Source: Daphnia pulex (lineage: Eukaryota; Arthropoda; Branchiopoda; Diplostraca; Daphniidae). Taken from it: DNA of 64,000 nucleotides. The notes below the pieces were generated by a model that worked only from the letters and a program-made list of their open reading frames with translations, made no database searches and was not told where the DNA came from. This document shows positions 23,996-34,799 of this stretch, in pieces; the first letter of the stretch is position 1, and each line of letters opens with the position of its first letter. Position numbers and translations under genes: made by a program. The stretch is from contig NC_060017.1 of assembly GCF_021134715.1 (NCBI RefSeq), positions 1,798,001 through 1,862,000 of the forward strand, written 5' to 3'.

Positions 23996-24113
23996 TCTGT
24001 TGTAGTTGGTTCAACGGCTTTCTAATATTTTTGTACAACAGGTTATCTTTCGTCGTTTTTCATCAAGTTGAGATTATCACCGCTAGATGCGCTCAGACTT
24101 GGAAGGGGATAGC

Positions 24114-27100
24114 GACATTGGGACTAATAACCACAAGGACTAATCGAATGCGTCACTAGAACGCGACACTAGAACGCCCTTCCACCACTAGAACGTCCAT
24201 ATTTTAGCCACGACATTAGAACGGAAAAACCTCTAAATTCCGCTGCGACACTAGAACGTCCACATTTTAGTAACGAAAATAGGACGGAAAACCTCTAAAT
24301 TTCTCTGCGACAGTAGGACAGATTTTGCGACATTAGAACTTTCATATTTTAACAACGACTCTAGGACGGGAAATCATGTATAATTATTGCGACACTAGAA
24401 CGGCTATAAAAGAATCGGCAGCGGGGAATGATTATTTACCGCTAGATGGATTTCGAATGCGTCACTAGAACGCCCGCCCGACATTAGAACGTCCATATTT
24501 AAGCGACGAAACTAGAACGGGAAAAAAATATTACGACACTAGAACGGCTATAATAAAATCTGCGGTGGGGTTTCATTCTTTACCGCTAGATGTAGGAGAT
24601 GTATAAAGTTTCCGATTAAGTTGCGCGAATTTTAAAACATCGAATGGATGGATTGGTACCATACAGCTAACAGACAAAAAAGACAGGATAAGAACGGCAA
24701 AGTAAAGCGAATACTATATGTTAATCCCTAAATACCCTGTTCTTTCTTAAATCTGAAATGGAGTCTTAGAGCTTCCAACTTTCGGTTATACAAGATCCTG
24801 CGGCAACTATGTGTCTTATATTACACAAAGGCAGCACTTGGTATGAGAATAAAGGAATCTAAAGGAATCTAGCCAATTCTTTTGGCCCTAGTTCTTTTAC
24901 TATCAAGGCTGTGTGCCGTAAGGTATACAGAGAGGCGATGTCTTTGAATCAATTAGTGACCGGAATGTTGAAGTTCTGTTCCCACCGTTCCCACCGCGAT
25001 TTTCACAGCAGGTGGAAATAAATAAAATAGAACTAGATGCCGTCTCTTTTGTACATTTGAACGCATTTGAAGCGGTGCGGAAGGTGCGTTAGATTATCCG
25101 CATCACGATGAATACATAATCGAGGCGTTACGTCATGCTCACCCCCTCCTTTCTTGAAGGACCATAGTGTTGGCTGTCGCTCGTATAAACCATACACAGT
25201 ACCAACACGTAAAGCTGATTGTAGCGCATAATATTATAGAGAAAACGCGCCAGCATGGGATGAAGATACTTGAGTGGTAGGGCCTAATGGTTTCCTTTGT
25301 GAGCTCGAAGGCGTTTGTCTGCAGCCACGCTCTCCCCGACCGATTTTATCTTCGACGTCAGACGTTCAGGCGGAGTAATTGATCGGATATCAAACGTAAA
25401 TTCTTTAAAGCCCACAACTAATTTAAGCGATGTTGATTAACTCTTGTTTTTAATGCAGCTTGTGGCGAACAATTTAAGTCAGTTGCAAGATAATAATCAG
25501 TACTGCTCGGTAACTTTCATTCGTGGGACACCTTCTGCCGTTCTGCGGCTGTTGTTGTGCGTCAACGAAAAATTCGGTACTCAAATCCAGAAACATTTCA
25601 AGGAACTAGTAGGCCACGAAATGGCACCTGCTCTGTACCCTATCCTCTTTGACCAAATTAAGGCACTCGTGGAAAAGTTTTTTATCGCACTGGCCGGGTT
25701 GTAGTTAACAAATCATACACGCAGTTCACCAAGAACGTCATTTTCATCACAAAGAATGTGTTAGAAAACAGTAGCCTAATAACAAGAACGACACACCTGC
25801 AGAGCATTTGAGTGTAACCAGTAGCCTATTGAAGGAATGATGCTTGCAATTGTCCGGTGAGTTTTCGTAATTCGCCGGATTACACATTAAAACTGATGGC
25901 GAGGGACCATTCTTTTTTAAAAAATGTTGATAAATTCTGTTTACAGAAATCTGGGAATCCCCATGTGGGAGTCAATCATTCCTGGTGGAGCAATTGAGTG
26001 TGTCATAGAAACGACATTACAGAGAATTCAAATAAATTTCAAACTCTGAAATCGGTTACAATTTCAAGCAGATTATGTACCGTGGGCATGGTATTTTTGC
26101 AACGTTTGTCTACCTAAAAGAGGAACGCAGTTTCTTTAGGATTGCAGAAGCAATAGTAAATGGAAAAGTTTTTTTGTGATGGAGTAATTGGAGACTGCGT
26201 TATTTTGCCAAGACCGATTTTCGTTCATAGTTTCCCCTCCGAATACCTTTGTTTTCGTTTATGACTTCGTTTTCGATATTCCCCTGCATTCTTTTCATTA
26301 CGATAACGAAGTTCGTGCGAGAGTTCGTGTGTCTCCCCATTACTATCATATTTTGAAATACAAACACTTTCATTACATTTTTTTTAATTCTATCATTTCT
26401 TTTAAAACTAATAATATCTATTCTACGAAAACGAGACTGAATGAAAACTGAAAAATCCTGAATACTACTTCTAGGAAAACAGAAGAGAAAGAATAGGGTA
26501 CTTAGGGATTAACATATAGGTTTTGCTATACTTTGCCGTTCTCATCCTGTCTTTTTTGTCTGTTAGCTGTATGGTATACCAATCCATCCATTCGATGTTT
26601 TAAAATTCGCGCAACTTAATCAGAAACTTTATACATCTCCTACATCTAGCGGTAAAGAATGAAACCCCACCGCAGATTTTATTATAGCCGTTCTAGTGTC
26701 GCAATATTTTTTCCCGTTCTAGTTTCGTCGCTTAAATATGGACGTTCTAGTGTCGGGCGGGCGTTCTAGTGACGCATTCGAAATCCATCTAGCGGTAAAG
26801 AATCATTCCCCGCTGCCGATTCTTTTATAGCCGTTCTAGTGTCACAATAATTATACATGATTTCCCGTCCTAGAGTCGTTGTTAAAATATGAAAGTTCTA
26901 ATGTTGCAAAATCCGTCCTACTGTCGCAGAGAAATTTAGAGGTTTTCCGTCCTATAGTCGTTACTAAAATGTGGACGTTCTAGTGTCGCAGCGGAATTTA
27001 GAGGTTTTTCCGTTCTAATGTCGTGGCTAAAATATGGACGTTCTAGTGGTGGAAGGGCGTTCTAGTGTCGCGTTCTAGTGACGCATTCGATTAGTCCTTG

Positions 27101-27120
27101 TGGTTATTAGTCCCAATGTC
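24114..27120. mobile_element. 3.0-kb foldback transposon with ~633-bp inverted arms
   Basis: The left arm 24114-24745 and right arm 26488-27120 are near-perfect inverted complements over about 630 bp, starting GACATTGGGACTAATAACC and ending GGTTATTAGTCCCAATGTC. Each arm holds roughly 14 degenerate copies of GACACTAGAACG, and a higher-order unit ending in TTTACCGCTAGATG is repeated twice. The 1.74-kb centre has no transposase but carries a neurofibromin-like exon fragment. No clear target-site duplication was found (flanks GATAGC and TACATG). Long satellite-like arms point to a Foldback-type or MULE-type non-autonomous element; the class is unresolved. Confidence 0.8.
25459..25856 (+). pseudogene. 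Neurofibromin (NF1)-like exon fragment inside the foldback element
   Basis: After a TAATGCAG acceptor, one frame is open with QDNNQYCSVTFIRGTPSAVL and ALYPILFDQIKALVEKFF. Beyond a frame break near 25690 the reading continues in another frame as RVVVNKSYTQFTKNVIFITK. After a second break it gives EGMMLAIVR before a GTGAGT donor at 25857. The order (KFF, V.VN..TQFTKNVIFI.K, IEGMM.AIVR) is the pattern I know from the region of neurofibromin before the Ras-GAP domain. Two frame breaks make it non-functional. It looks like one exon with its splice sites, captured as genomic DNA rather than as a cDNA copy. Confidence 0.5.
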
Positions 27121-27521
27121 TACATGCCCTTGGAAGAAGTTCGAGGGGGTGGAATAGAGTTTGAAGGAGGCATGTCCGTAGAGGACCCATCAAGACGACG
27201 CCATCTCCGAGAGAATCTTCCGCCATATGAGACGCGTAACCATAGTAAATGGCTCTGGTTCTGACTTCTGATTAAATGGGTTCGTTGTAATGGCTCTTTA
27301 GACAATGTCATTCCTCCATCGCTAATCCTTTCTTTTTTCACATCTAGACAGCTGGAAAACAACACTTGCAGTTCGTCAAGTGTCAACTTAAAAATTAGTT
27401 GAAACTCCGCAGCGGCAATTAACGAATTCATGTGACAGGCAACGCCGCATAAACAAAGCTTAAGCTGAATTTTGACGCTCTCCTAAACTTCTATCTAGGC
27501 CGATCACGTAGAGCCTTAGTC

Positions 27522-28639
27522 CTGGGTAATTAATTTTTAACCTCGGACAAAATGTAACACTTCTTTTTTAAATGAGCTTTATTATTGTAGTGTTTAAGAT
27601 GTTACATCCAAAACCCTCCGTGAAAATATTAAATATTTCTGTAAAAAAACAATGTTAAATTCAATTATTTTTATTTTTGAAAAATTTGGTACTTCTAATT
27701 ATAAATGAATTATTTAAAAAATTTCCTCGTGTTCTACGTCTTTTACTTTATAACTTATAAAATTTTCATAAACATCACGTGAAAAATAAGATATTTATGA
27801 AATTAATAGTGACAGACGGTCAAATTATTTTCAGCCGCGCGGCAGCCGCGGTTTACATGGTGCCTTATGGCCAAGCAGCCTTGACAAATTTAAGTTTTAC
27901 CATTAAACTATAATACTTAAAAATAAGAGGCTTTCGCCATAAAATAAACAAGATAATGCCCGATTTTTTTTAAAAGGCCAATTAGAAGCAATGAATAGCT
28001 CCTAATTATTGATTGGCAAAAAGTTCTTTTTGGACTTATGATTTCTCAAATCTAGCATTAGTACAGGAACTCAACGCCGCAACGACGTGGCGTGTGTTTT
28101 CTTTCGTAACCAAGATAACTCCCGCCTCGTCGTTGCGGCGTTGCGCGTATCGTAGTGGTGGCGCCTGGAAACTGAGGGCTCGTTTTTGCAACTAGGCTCC
28201 CTAATAATACGGGAAATTCAGACGGTTAGCAGCCGCCAACCTGGGTTGAATAAGACTTGTTTTCTTACGAGGTTAAAACAAATTTCGATGAAATTGTAGA
28301 ACTTGAAATTTGCCCCCGTATTATGCGTATAACAAATTCCAATTTTAGTTTGAAATGAAATTCTTTAATCGCTTTTGCTGCAGAGAGATGGGATATTAAA
28401 ATACACACATGACTCCAACATACCAGGAAGCTTTCCCAGTTTGCTAGAATCGAAGCCAAAGCCTCGTTTTTTAGTGGCGAATCACGTTCCTACCATCGTT
28501 GGCTTTTTCAATCAGCTGCACATTCGACATCGTGGTTGGGTGTTAAGGCTTCTGCAACCAAAACTCGAGCAAGTCAAACAATAAACAAAAGAATCCGACG
28601 GCTTAGTTCCGGCGTTATTATATGCGTTCCTCAGGTTGC
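27522..28639. other. AT-rich spacer with one GC-rich inverted repeat
   Basis: No gene is supported. A perfect 15-bp inverted repeat AACGCCGCAACGACG/CGTCGTTGCGGCGTT lies at 28073-28087 and 28128-28142. It is GC-rich in AT-rich surroundings, so probably a small insertion. Confidence 0.4.
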
Positions 28640-28787
28640 CTGTGTTATGTCCGTGTCTGATTTTCTGAATTGAAAGACTCTCCAGAAGACATGGCCACAT
28701 CTTCCATACACCCGAGGTGAATTGCCTCGTTTTCTAAGTTGGTGTTTACGGCGATTTTTTTACGAAGATCAGGTTTCAGGACTTTCC

Positions 28788-29972
28788 AAATCCTCGATTT
28801 CACCCTTAACCGTGTAGAACGTACTCTTAGGTTCCTCCATCGAAGGTTTCTCTTTAGTAGGAATCCCGAGGAGTCACATTTCATAATAAAACGCAGTTCC
28901 AAAAAAATCAAATTTAACTAACTCATCTGAGAATATTGATTCTATGTTGAATAATATTAGCTGATGATTCAACCGTTCATAGCAAATGCTACGAACCGCA
29001 TCTTTGAACTTAGAAGTAGAAGAGAAAGCAACGCCAAGTTTGTAGTACGTTTCAGACAATGACCTAAACGAACAATAAATATTACAAGGGAAAGTGTAGA
29101 AAAAATTGTTTTTTTTGGGGGAACTTGGTACTACAGACTATATGTATTGGCTTTATCAAGCAACGGGAGTACAAGGGAGGTCAAATCCTCGATTTCACCC
29201 TTAACCGTGTAGAACGTACTCTTAGGTTCCTCCATCGAAGGTTTCTCTTTAGTAGGAATCCTGAGGAGTCAGCACATTTCATAATAAAAACGCAGTTCCA
29301 AAAAAATCAAATTTAACTAACTCATCTGAGAATATTGATTCTATGTTGAATAATATTAGCTGATGATTCAACCGTTCATAGCAAATGCTACGAACCGCAT
29401 CTTTGAACTTAGAAGTAGAAGAGAAAGCAACGCCAAGTTTGTAGTACGTTTCAGACAATGACCTAAACGAACAATAAATATTACAAGGGAAAGTGTAGAA
29501 AAAATTGTTTTTTTTGGGAACTTGGTACTACAGACTATATGTGGCTTTATCAAGCAACGGGAATACAAGGGGGGTCAAATCCTCGATTTCACCCTTATCC
29601 GTGTAGAACGTACTCTTAGGTTCCTCCATCGAAGGTTTCTCTTTAGTAGGAATCCTGAGGAGTCAGCACATTTCATAATAAAAACGCAGTTCCAAAAAAA
29701 TCAAATTTAACTAACTCATCTGAGAATATTGATTCTATGTTGAATAATATTAGCTGATGATTCAACCGTTCATAGCAAATGCTACGAACCACATCTTTGA
29801 ACTTCGAAGTAGAAGAGAAGGCAAGGCCAAGTTTGTAGTACGTTTCAGACAATGACCTAAACGAACAATAAATATTACAAGGGAAAATGTGGAAAAAATT
29901 GTTTTTTTTTGGGAACTTGGTACTACAGACTATATGTATTGGCTTTATCAAGCAACGGGAGTACAAGGGGGG
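28788..29972. repeat. Three tandem ~395-bp units within the NASP pseudogene
   Basis: Units are 28788-29182, 29183-29576 and 29577-29972. Each begins AAATCCTCGATTTCACCCTT (minus-strand exon 6) and contains the exon 5 remnant. Each ends with AACTTGGTACTACAGACTAT and a GTACAAGGG tail. The tail is also the end of the LTR-like block at 29976-30245, so the amplified unit includes an LTR end. Copies differ by only a few substitutions and small indels, so the amplification is recent. Confidence 0.88.
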
Positions 29973-30246
29973 TAAGAACCGGGTTGGAGAGCGTGCAGCA
30001 GAGAGCGAGAAGGAGAAGAAACGACGGTTTATATGAGGCGGGTATCGCCGGGTCAGCATATCTTAAGGTCGGTCTGGGCTGTCTTCATGGCCGGTCCGGG
30101 CTGGAGTGGCGGCTAGTCTGAGCGTAGGTGCGAGCTACTCTGCTGGAAGAGTGCTGACTCGGGGGTTGCTGAGTCCACTTGCTGTCTGGTGTGACGTCCT
30201 TGGTGGCGTCATCCTGATGTGGGATGGGCTACCGCCGGGGCATTAC
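29912..30246 (-). repeat. Solo-LTR-like insertion in the NASP pseudogene
   Basis: The minus strand starts TGTAATGCCCCGGCGG at about 30246. It has a CATATAAACC TATA-like box near 30032, a CT-rich leader and GATAAAGCCAATACA (a poly(A)-signal-like stretch), and ends near TAGTACCAAGTT. GC content is clearly higher than in the flanks. No partner LTR or internal region is present, which fits a solo LTR. The exact ends and target duplication were not resolved. Confidence 0.45.
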
Positions 30247-30559
30247 ACTTTTGCAAATCTTCTATTGCTAAAGTAAAGTTGTTTGATAGAAGTTTTAATT
30301 CAGCCAAACGAATGGGAACGTGGGCAAGTTTTGCCTTAACAGGAAGATCTGTTAAAGCTTTCCTGGAAATATAAAACAATGATGAGTAAAAATTTTTAAG
30401 TAATAAAAAATAAAAAAATTACATTTGATAATTTTTTTGGCCTTTTCAAACACTTCCCTTGCCAACAGAAGGATACATCGCACTTAATTGCGTGTTGAGC
30501 TGGATCCATGCACCTAAAATTCCACCTGTTGCATAGAAATTGGGTAAATTTTAAGAGGT

Positions 30560-30706
30560 AGCAAATTGGGAGGTAGTCAGTGTCGGGTAGCCAGTGTCGG
30601 GGTAGCCATTGTCGGCTGTATGGGTAGCCAGTGTCGGGTAGCCAGTGTCGAGTTAGCCAGTGTCGATCCCCTGGGTAGCCAGTGTCGAGGATAGCAGGAG
30701 TCCCCA
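30560..30706. repeat. GTAGCCAGTGTCG minisatellite, copy 2
   Basis: About eight units of a 13-15-bp repeat (GGTAGCCAGTGTCGG with variants) run from about 30570, ending AGCAGGAGTCCCCAT. The ending matches the end of the element at 16213-16296. The internal part of the element is missing here, so it is a partial copy. Confidence 0.6.
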
Positions 30707-30714
30707 TATGACAC

Positions 30715-31640
30715 TAACCTTTCTGCGATCTTCATCTGTTTCACTCAAAAATGATACAACAGCTTCTGTATCCAAACCAATTCCTGTAGTTAATGAAGCT
30801 GCTTGGTTATGTGCATCGTAAATCCAGTTATAATCACGTTCTCTTTCATACATTTTCTACATAATTTTGTGGTCTACGTTATTCAATCCAAGTCCACCAT
30901 CTGTGTAGCCTAAGCTAACTTAACAGCGTTAATGGTCTGATTTTCTTTTTGCCTTGGGGCATGCATTTGAATATTGTCACCCATAAATTTACAGGTTATC
31001 TAAATCAAAGCGCGCTTTGTAATCAAGGCACATTGCTGGAATATCCGATGGAATACAATGTGCAGCTACTCTTTTTGCATATAGAAAGCGATCTAATTGA
31101 TCATAAGTTGCATCAGCAGTACTATCTACAGCTCCAATACGTTTTGCCCAAGGTCCTTCAAAAATTGAATCACCAAATAACCAAGGAGGTGAAAATCATG
31201 AATAATAACATCGCAAGTAAAATGAACTTTTTTTTAAGAAATTAATGATCTAGTTGGTCCTAAGTCCATATATGGAATGCCAAAGTGTCCGTTGCTCCAA
31301 TAACTTAAGGCCGTGTCACGTGTCAGCCTTAATCATACTCGATCTTTCTTCTTCTGAAGAAATAATGTCTGAAACTTTTTTAATCTTTAGCCAATAGGCA
31401 GATCTGCCTATTACTGTCCGAGTGGCGTTGAATGCGCGAATGAATCGATTAATTCAACATTTTCTATGTCCACCAACAGCACCAACATGTCCTGGTCGTG
31501 TTTGTTTTCCATCACAAGGACCGTCTGTTTCCATTGAGTGGTACTGTTGATCGGTCAATATTTAGTCCGCTTTTCGAGAATTTTATTCAACCATTTATTC
31601 GCTGCCGTAAATAAAGTTGTTTGCCACTTTGAGGAACTTC
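30715..31640 (-). other. Minus-strand ORF pieces of an unrecognised element
   Basis: Open minus-strand pieces include a frame at 30653-30853 with YNWIYDAHNQAASLTTGI, a frame at about 31165-30990 with GPWAKRIGAVDSTADATY ending in a stop after FDLDNL, and a piece near 31510-31330 with RFIRAFNATRTVIGRSAY. No family is recognised. They may belong to one broken element together with the pieces at 33.6-34.6 kb. Confidence 0.25.
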
Positions 31641-31899
31641 ATTTTTTGTCACTTTGGTGTTCCATGCCTTTCTTATTGACACATCAATTCAATTAATATT
31701 CTCCTTTTTACCTTTAAAAAGGAGGAAACAATATTCAGTGAAGATGGTGTTTTTGACCGGGCAAATAAAAAACCTATACATAGCAAAACAAAATGTACTA
31801 GGGGTGAACTGCTTTCACCAGTCATGGCAATGGTTTTAAAACACAGCCTAACAAAGTCTTGTCTTGACGATCTTTTAACAATCCTGAATTATATTACAT

Positions 31900-33082
31900 T
31901 TATCCAACAAAGTACTATTTGGATAAACTATTTTTTTACTCTACTGACGACATAGTAATAAAGCATTTCTATTGCCCTGAATATTCTTCTTATTTTGGGG
32001 TGTCTCGTGACAACGAATTTTCTAGTTGGATTTGTGATTGGTGTAAAAAAACCAGCGACTTTGGACGACTGCATAGCCACAAATTCTTATTTCCTAGTTC
32101 TGCCTGTAGAAAAACAACTTAGGAATTTACTGGAAACCACTAAATTGTTTTCCTTCATCCAAGCAGGAAAAGAAACGCTTTTTCGGTCAATAATGAATTC
32201 AGTGACATTATCTCTGGTGAAAGCTATAGCAAAAAAGAGGTTCAAGAATTTCTAATGAGTAAACCTGATATTGCTTCTATGACTTTCAGCACAGATGGTA
32301 TACAACCCCACAAATCTTCTCCCTTTTCAATTTGGCCAGTTGCCTTGACAATTAACGAATTAGGATATCGTTTAAAACACAAATTTCTCATTTACCACTC
32401 GCTTTACGCTGGTAATACCAAACCAACCAAACGCTATGTTAAATCGAGTTGTTATGGAAATGAAAAATCTTTTTACGATTGAATTTTACTGGATGAATAA
32501 GACGACAGGATCAATAATGCATTTTAAGGTAGTTTTTCCAATTTGCATAGCTGATGCTCCAGCTCGAGCCATGTTAAAATATTTTAAACAGTTTAATGGC
32601 TCTTCTGGATATTGCTTGCATGAAGGAATAAGTATACAGAAGGGATGGGGTTATTCATTGCTTTATCCGATGAAACATCCACTTCCGCAGAAAAGAACTC
32701 ACTCTGAAAGTTTAAGTAATGCGATTGCCGTTGTTGAGCAAGGTCAATCAGAGATAAATGGGGTGAAAGGTCCTAGTTATCTTTATTTATTTCACTTCTT
32801 AATATAATATATGGAATGATTCTATATTCCATGCATTGTGTGTATTTAGGTGTAGTGAAGCAATTTTTAAATCTGTTGACGGAAAGTCCAGTTGGGTGCG
32901 AGTATCACATTGATGCTAAATGGAGCGATGCAATTTTACTTACTATCAAACCATCCTCAGATGTTTTACGCCTGATTAGATTAGATCATTTTCTCTCTTT
33001 GGAAAATATTGGAAAGCCAGTGAATAGAGGCTATTCACCTCGAAGTTTCGCGAGTCAATTGTTTCGATGTCCGCCATCTTAG
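31900..33082 (+). pseudogene. Tnp2-like transposase fragment (N-terminal and middle parts)
   Basis: Successive plus-strand frames read ASMTFSTDGIQPHKSSPFSI, then VFPICIADAPARAMLKYFKQ with FNGSSGYCLHEG, then a DGMILYSMHCVYLGVVKQFL-type stretch. This order (DG.....S...S.WP, DAPAR....  ..FNG..GC..C, GI.GPS, D.MH...LG..K) is that of the large transposase-domain proteins of animals that resemble plant Tnp2/CACTA transposases. Several frame shifts (for example between 32255, 32436 and 32816) and the lack of the C-terminal part show it is broken. A matching C-terminal piece lies at 41110-41444. Confidence 0.5.
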
Positions 33083-33599
33083 GTGGTTGTTTTGGTTGTC
33101 TGTGTCGTCTGAAACTATGTTTTCCCAATACAAAGTGCATTTTGTGAATCAGTGTGTTATTTTTTAAAATTTTTGTTTGTGTCAGTTAATTGCTATGTAT
33201 CTTGTTTAGTACATGTAGCAATTTGTGTCTCCAGATCACATTCTTTGTATTTTTAAAAAAATGTTTTCCCCTGTTGTTTACTTTTTTCGCGACCGAATCT
33301 ACAGAGAATTGGCCCAAGGGAAGAAAAGGGAGAAAAGGAAAGTATGAAAAAAGGGGGGACCCATACTTCAATGTAGTTGGAGTCAAGTTTGTCCTAGGTT
33401 CCGTTTCCAGAGGCATTTCAATTTGAGATATTGGTGTATCCCTTTCTCCGGCTAGTACTTCTTCACCAACACGTCTAGCTGTGTCCAGGACTTACAGGAC
33501 GAATAACTGGTTCTTCATCTGGTCCACGTATTACTTCATCGGGATCTAAATTTTCAACATACTCTTCTACTCGAGGTCGTTTTTCTTCATATTCTTCCT

Positions 33600-34577
33600 C
33601 TAAATCATCAGTTCTAGAATGTTTTTCACCCTGTCTTCAGGCTCCCACGGCTGACTCGCTATCAACTGTTTGGCGGGTTCCTCTGCTTCTTCCGCAGTTT
33701 TATAAGTTTCATATATTTTACGATGTCTAGGAGTAGGATTATCTAATTGTCTAGATGGATCTTCTAATGTGGACAAAAAATCCAAAATCAATAAATTGGC
33801 TCCCAATTAATTCCTTCGATTTTATGGTCTCTTGATTCTTTGCTTTTATGAATAGCATATGGAACGTTTGCTTTCGCAAGTTCTGACCACATCATAGTAT
33901 TTGGATTTCGACCCCATGACCAAAGCATATTGGGTACACGTGCATCATGTATGAAATAAAAAGGCCAGATTTTACCATCTTCTCCGTGGTAATTCATAAT
34001 AAATGTATCTGCAGATTTTATATATTGAAACATGAACATACCAGGAACCCATTTTTCTATACATGTTTCTCCCTCATACTTTTTAAATTCTTTGAAAGCT
34101 AGATGTCTAACATCTCCGTGTTTCCTAGCCTGTTCATTTCACCATTCTCGACGTCATCGAACGTGTATATTACGTCATTCACAGCAACGTTGTCTCTATA
34201 GTCTTTTCTATTCAAGCTAATCTTGTCTGTGCAAAGGTTTTATCTATCATATCATTTAAAGATACTAGAGGGCTGTGTTTCACATATCTGAGGTTATGAG
34301 ACTCAGAAAATTGGGGGTTTTGAATGAACTGTTTGTAATCTATAAAGAAGTCGCGTAACACTGAAGGTAATAGAGCCTTTGTCCATGGGCTTTCACTGCC
34401 AACCGCAGCTTTCATTGCAAATATTCTTTGAATTAGAGCTACCATTTTTTGTTTTTCAAAATATGTAGGACCTGTCCATCCATCACTACCGTTTGCTTTT
34501 GACCAATTTTTTACCATTAATAGAAATTCTTTATCATCATCTTTTTCTAAAGAGTATGGTTTATTGGCGTGTACCAA
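33600..34577 (-). CDS. Unidentified minus-strand protein, interrupted frames
   Basis: Three consecutive minus-strand frames, each protein-like: 34577-34212 (VHANKPYSLEKDDDKEFLLM, then LLPSVLRDFFIDYKQFIQNP), 34150-33788 (CIEKWVPGMFMFQYIKSADT, then FIHDARVPNMLWSWGRNP, ending in a stop after NWEPIY), and 33806-33600 (PRHRKIYETYKTAEEAEEPA). The composition is even and codons look coding. The pieces would join with one frame change near 34150-34210. No known domain is recognised. It may be a Gag-like or captured gene segment of the surrounding repeat block. Confidence 0.3.
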
Positions 34578-34799
34578 GTCATGATATTGACATATTGCAT
34601 CTAACTAGTTGTTGGTACCCAGTCCAAACTATTTTTTGTTCCACAGAAATTATAACCCGGAAATGTATAGCCGTGTGTTAGAAGAGGAGATATTCTTTTT
34701 TATTCATCGTGACGCTGTCCTTTTTATTTGTCTTCATGGCAATTTCTAATCCACTGTGAGTACACTTAAATTGCCGAAGGAGCAATTTCTGTCCAATTT

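Larger units (their letters stand above)
22929..27521. repeat. Dispersed repeat, copy 2 (hosts the foldback element)
   Basis: The sequence is collinear with 12445-13796 but longer. Outer inverted arms lie at 23634-23702 and 27432-27500 (GCTTTGCTTATGCGACGGTGCC against GGCAACGCCGCATAAACAAAGC, plus flanking matches), which would bound an element of about 3.9 kb. The 3.0-kb foldback element at 24114-27120 is nested inside it. Confidence 0.6.
28640..30480 (-). pseudogene. NASP-derived unprocessed pseudogene, minus strand
   Basis: Reading the minus strand, pieces of NASP appear in gene order. The end of exon 3 is at about 30480-30425 (LLAREVFEKAKKI against LAWEVFEIAKNIY). Exon 4 is at about 30370-30250, after a TTTCCAG acceptor (IRLAELKLLSNNFTLAIEDL). 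Exon 5 follows (ETYYKLGVAFSSTSKFKDAV), then exon 6 (KEKPSMEEPKSTFYTVKGEI), with the downstream acidic part near 28645-28790 (EDVAMSSGESFNSEN). Intron acceptors are retained, so it arose from genomic DNA. Exon 5 degenerates after AVRS, frames are broken, and an LTR-like insertion separates exons 4 and 5. The exon 5/exon 6 part is present three times in tandem. The parent is the gene at 7089-8946. Confidence 0.82.

Noticed and set aside
24140..24620. Regular short repeats resembling a CRISPR array
   Set aside because: Units are degenerate, spacing is irregular, the same array is mirrored at 26.5-27.1 kb, and the DNA is clearly eukaryotic; it is a transposon arm.
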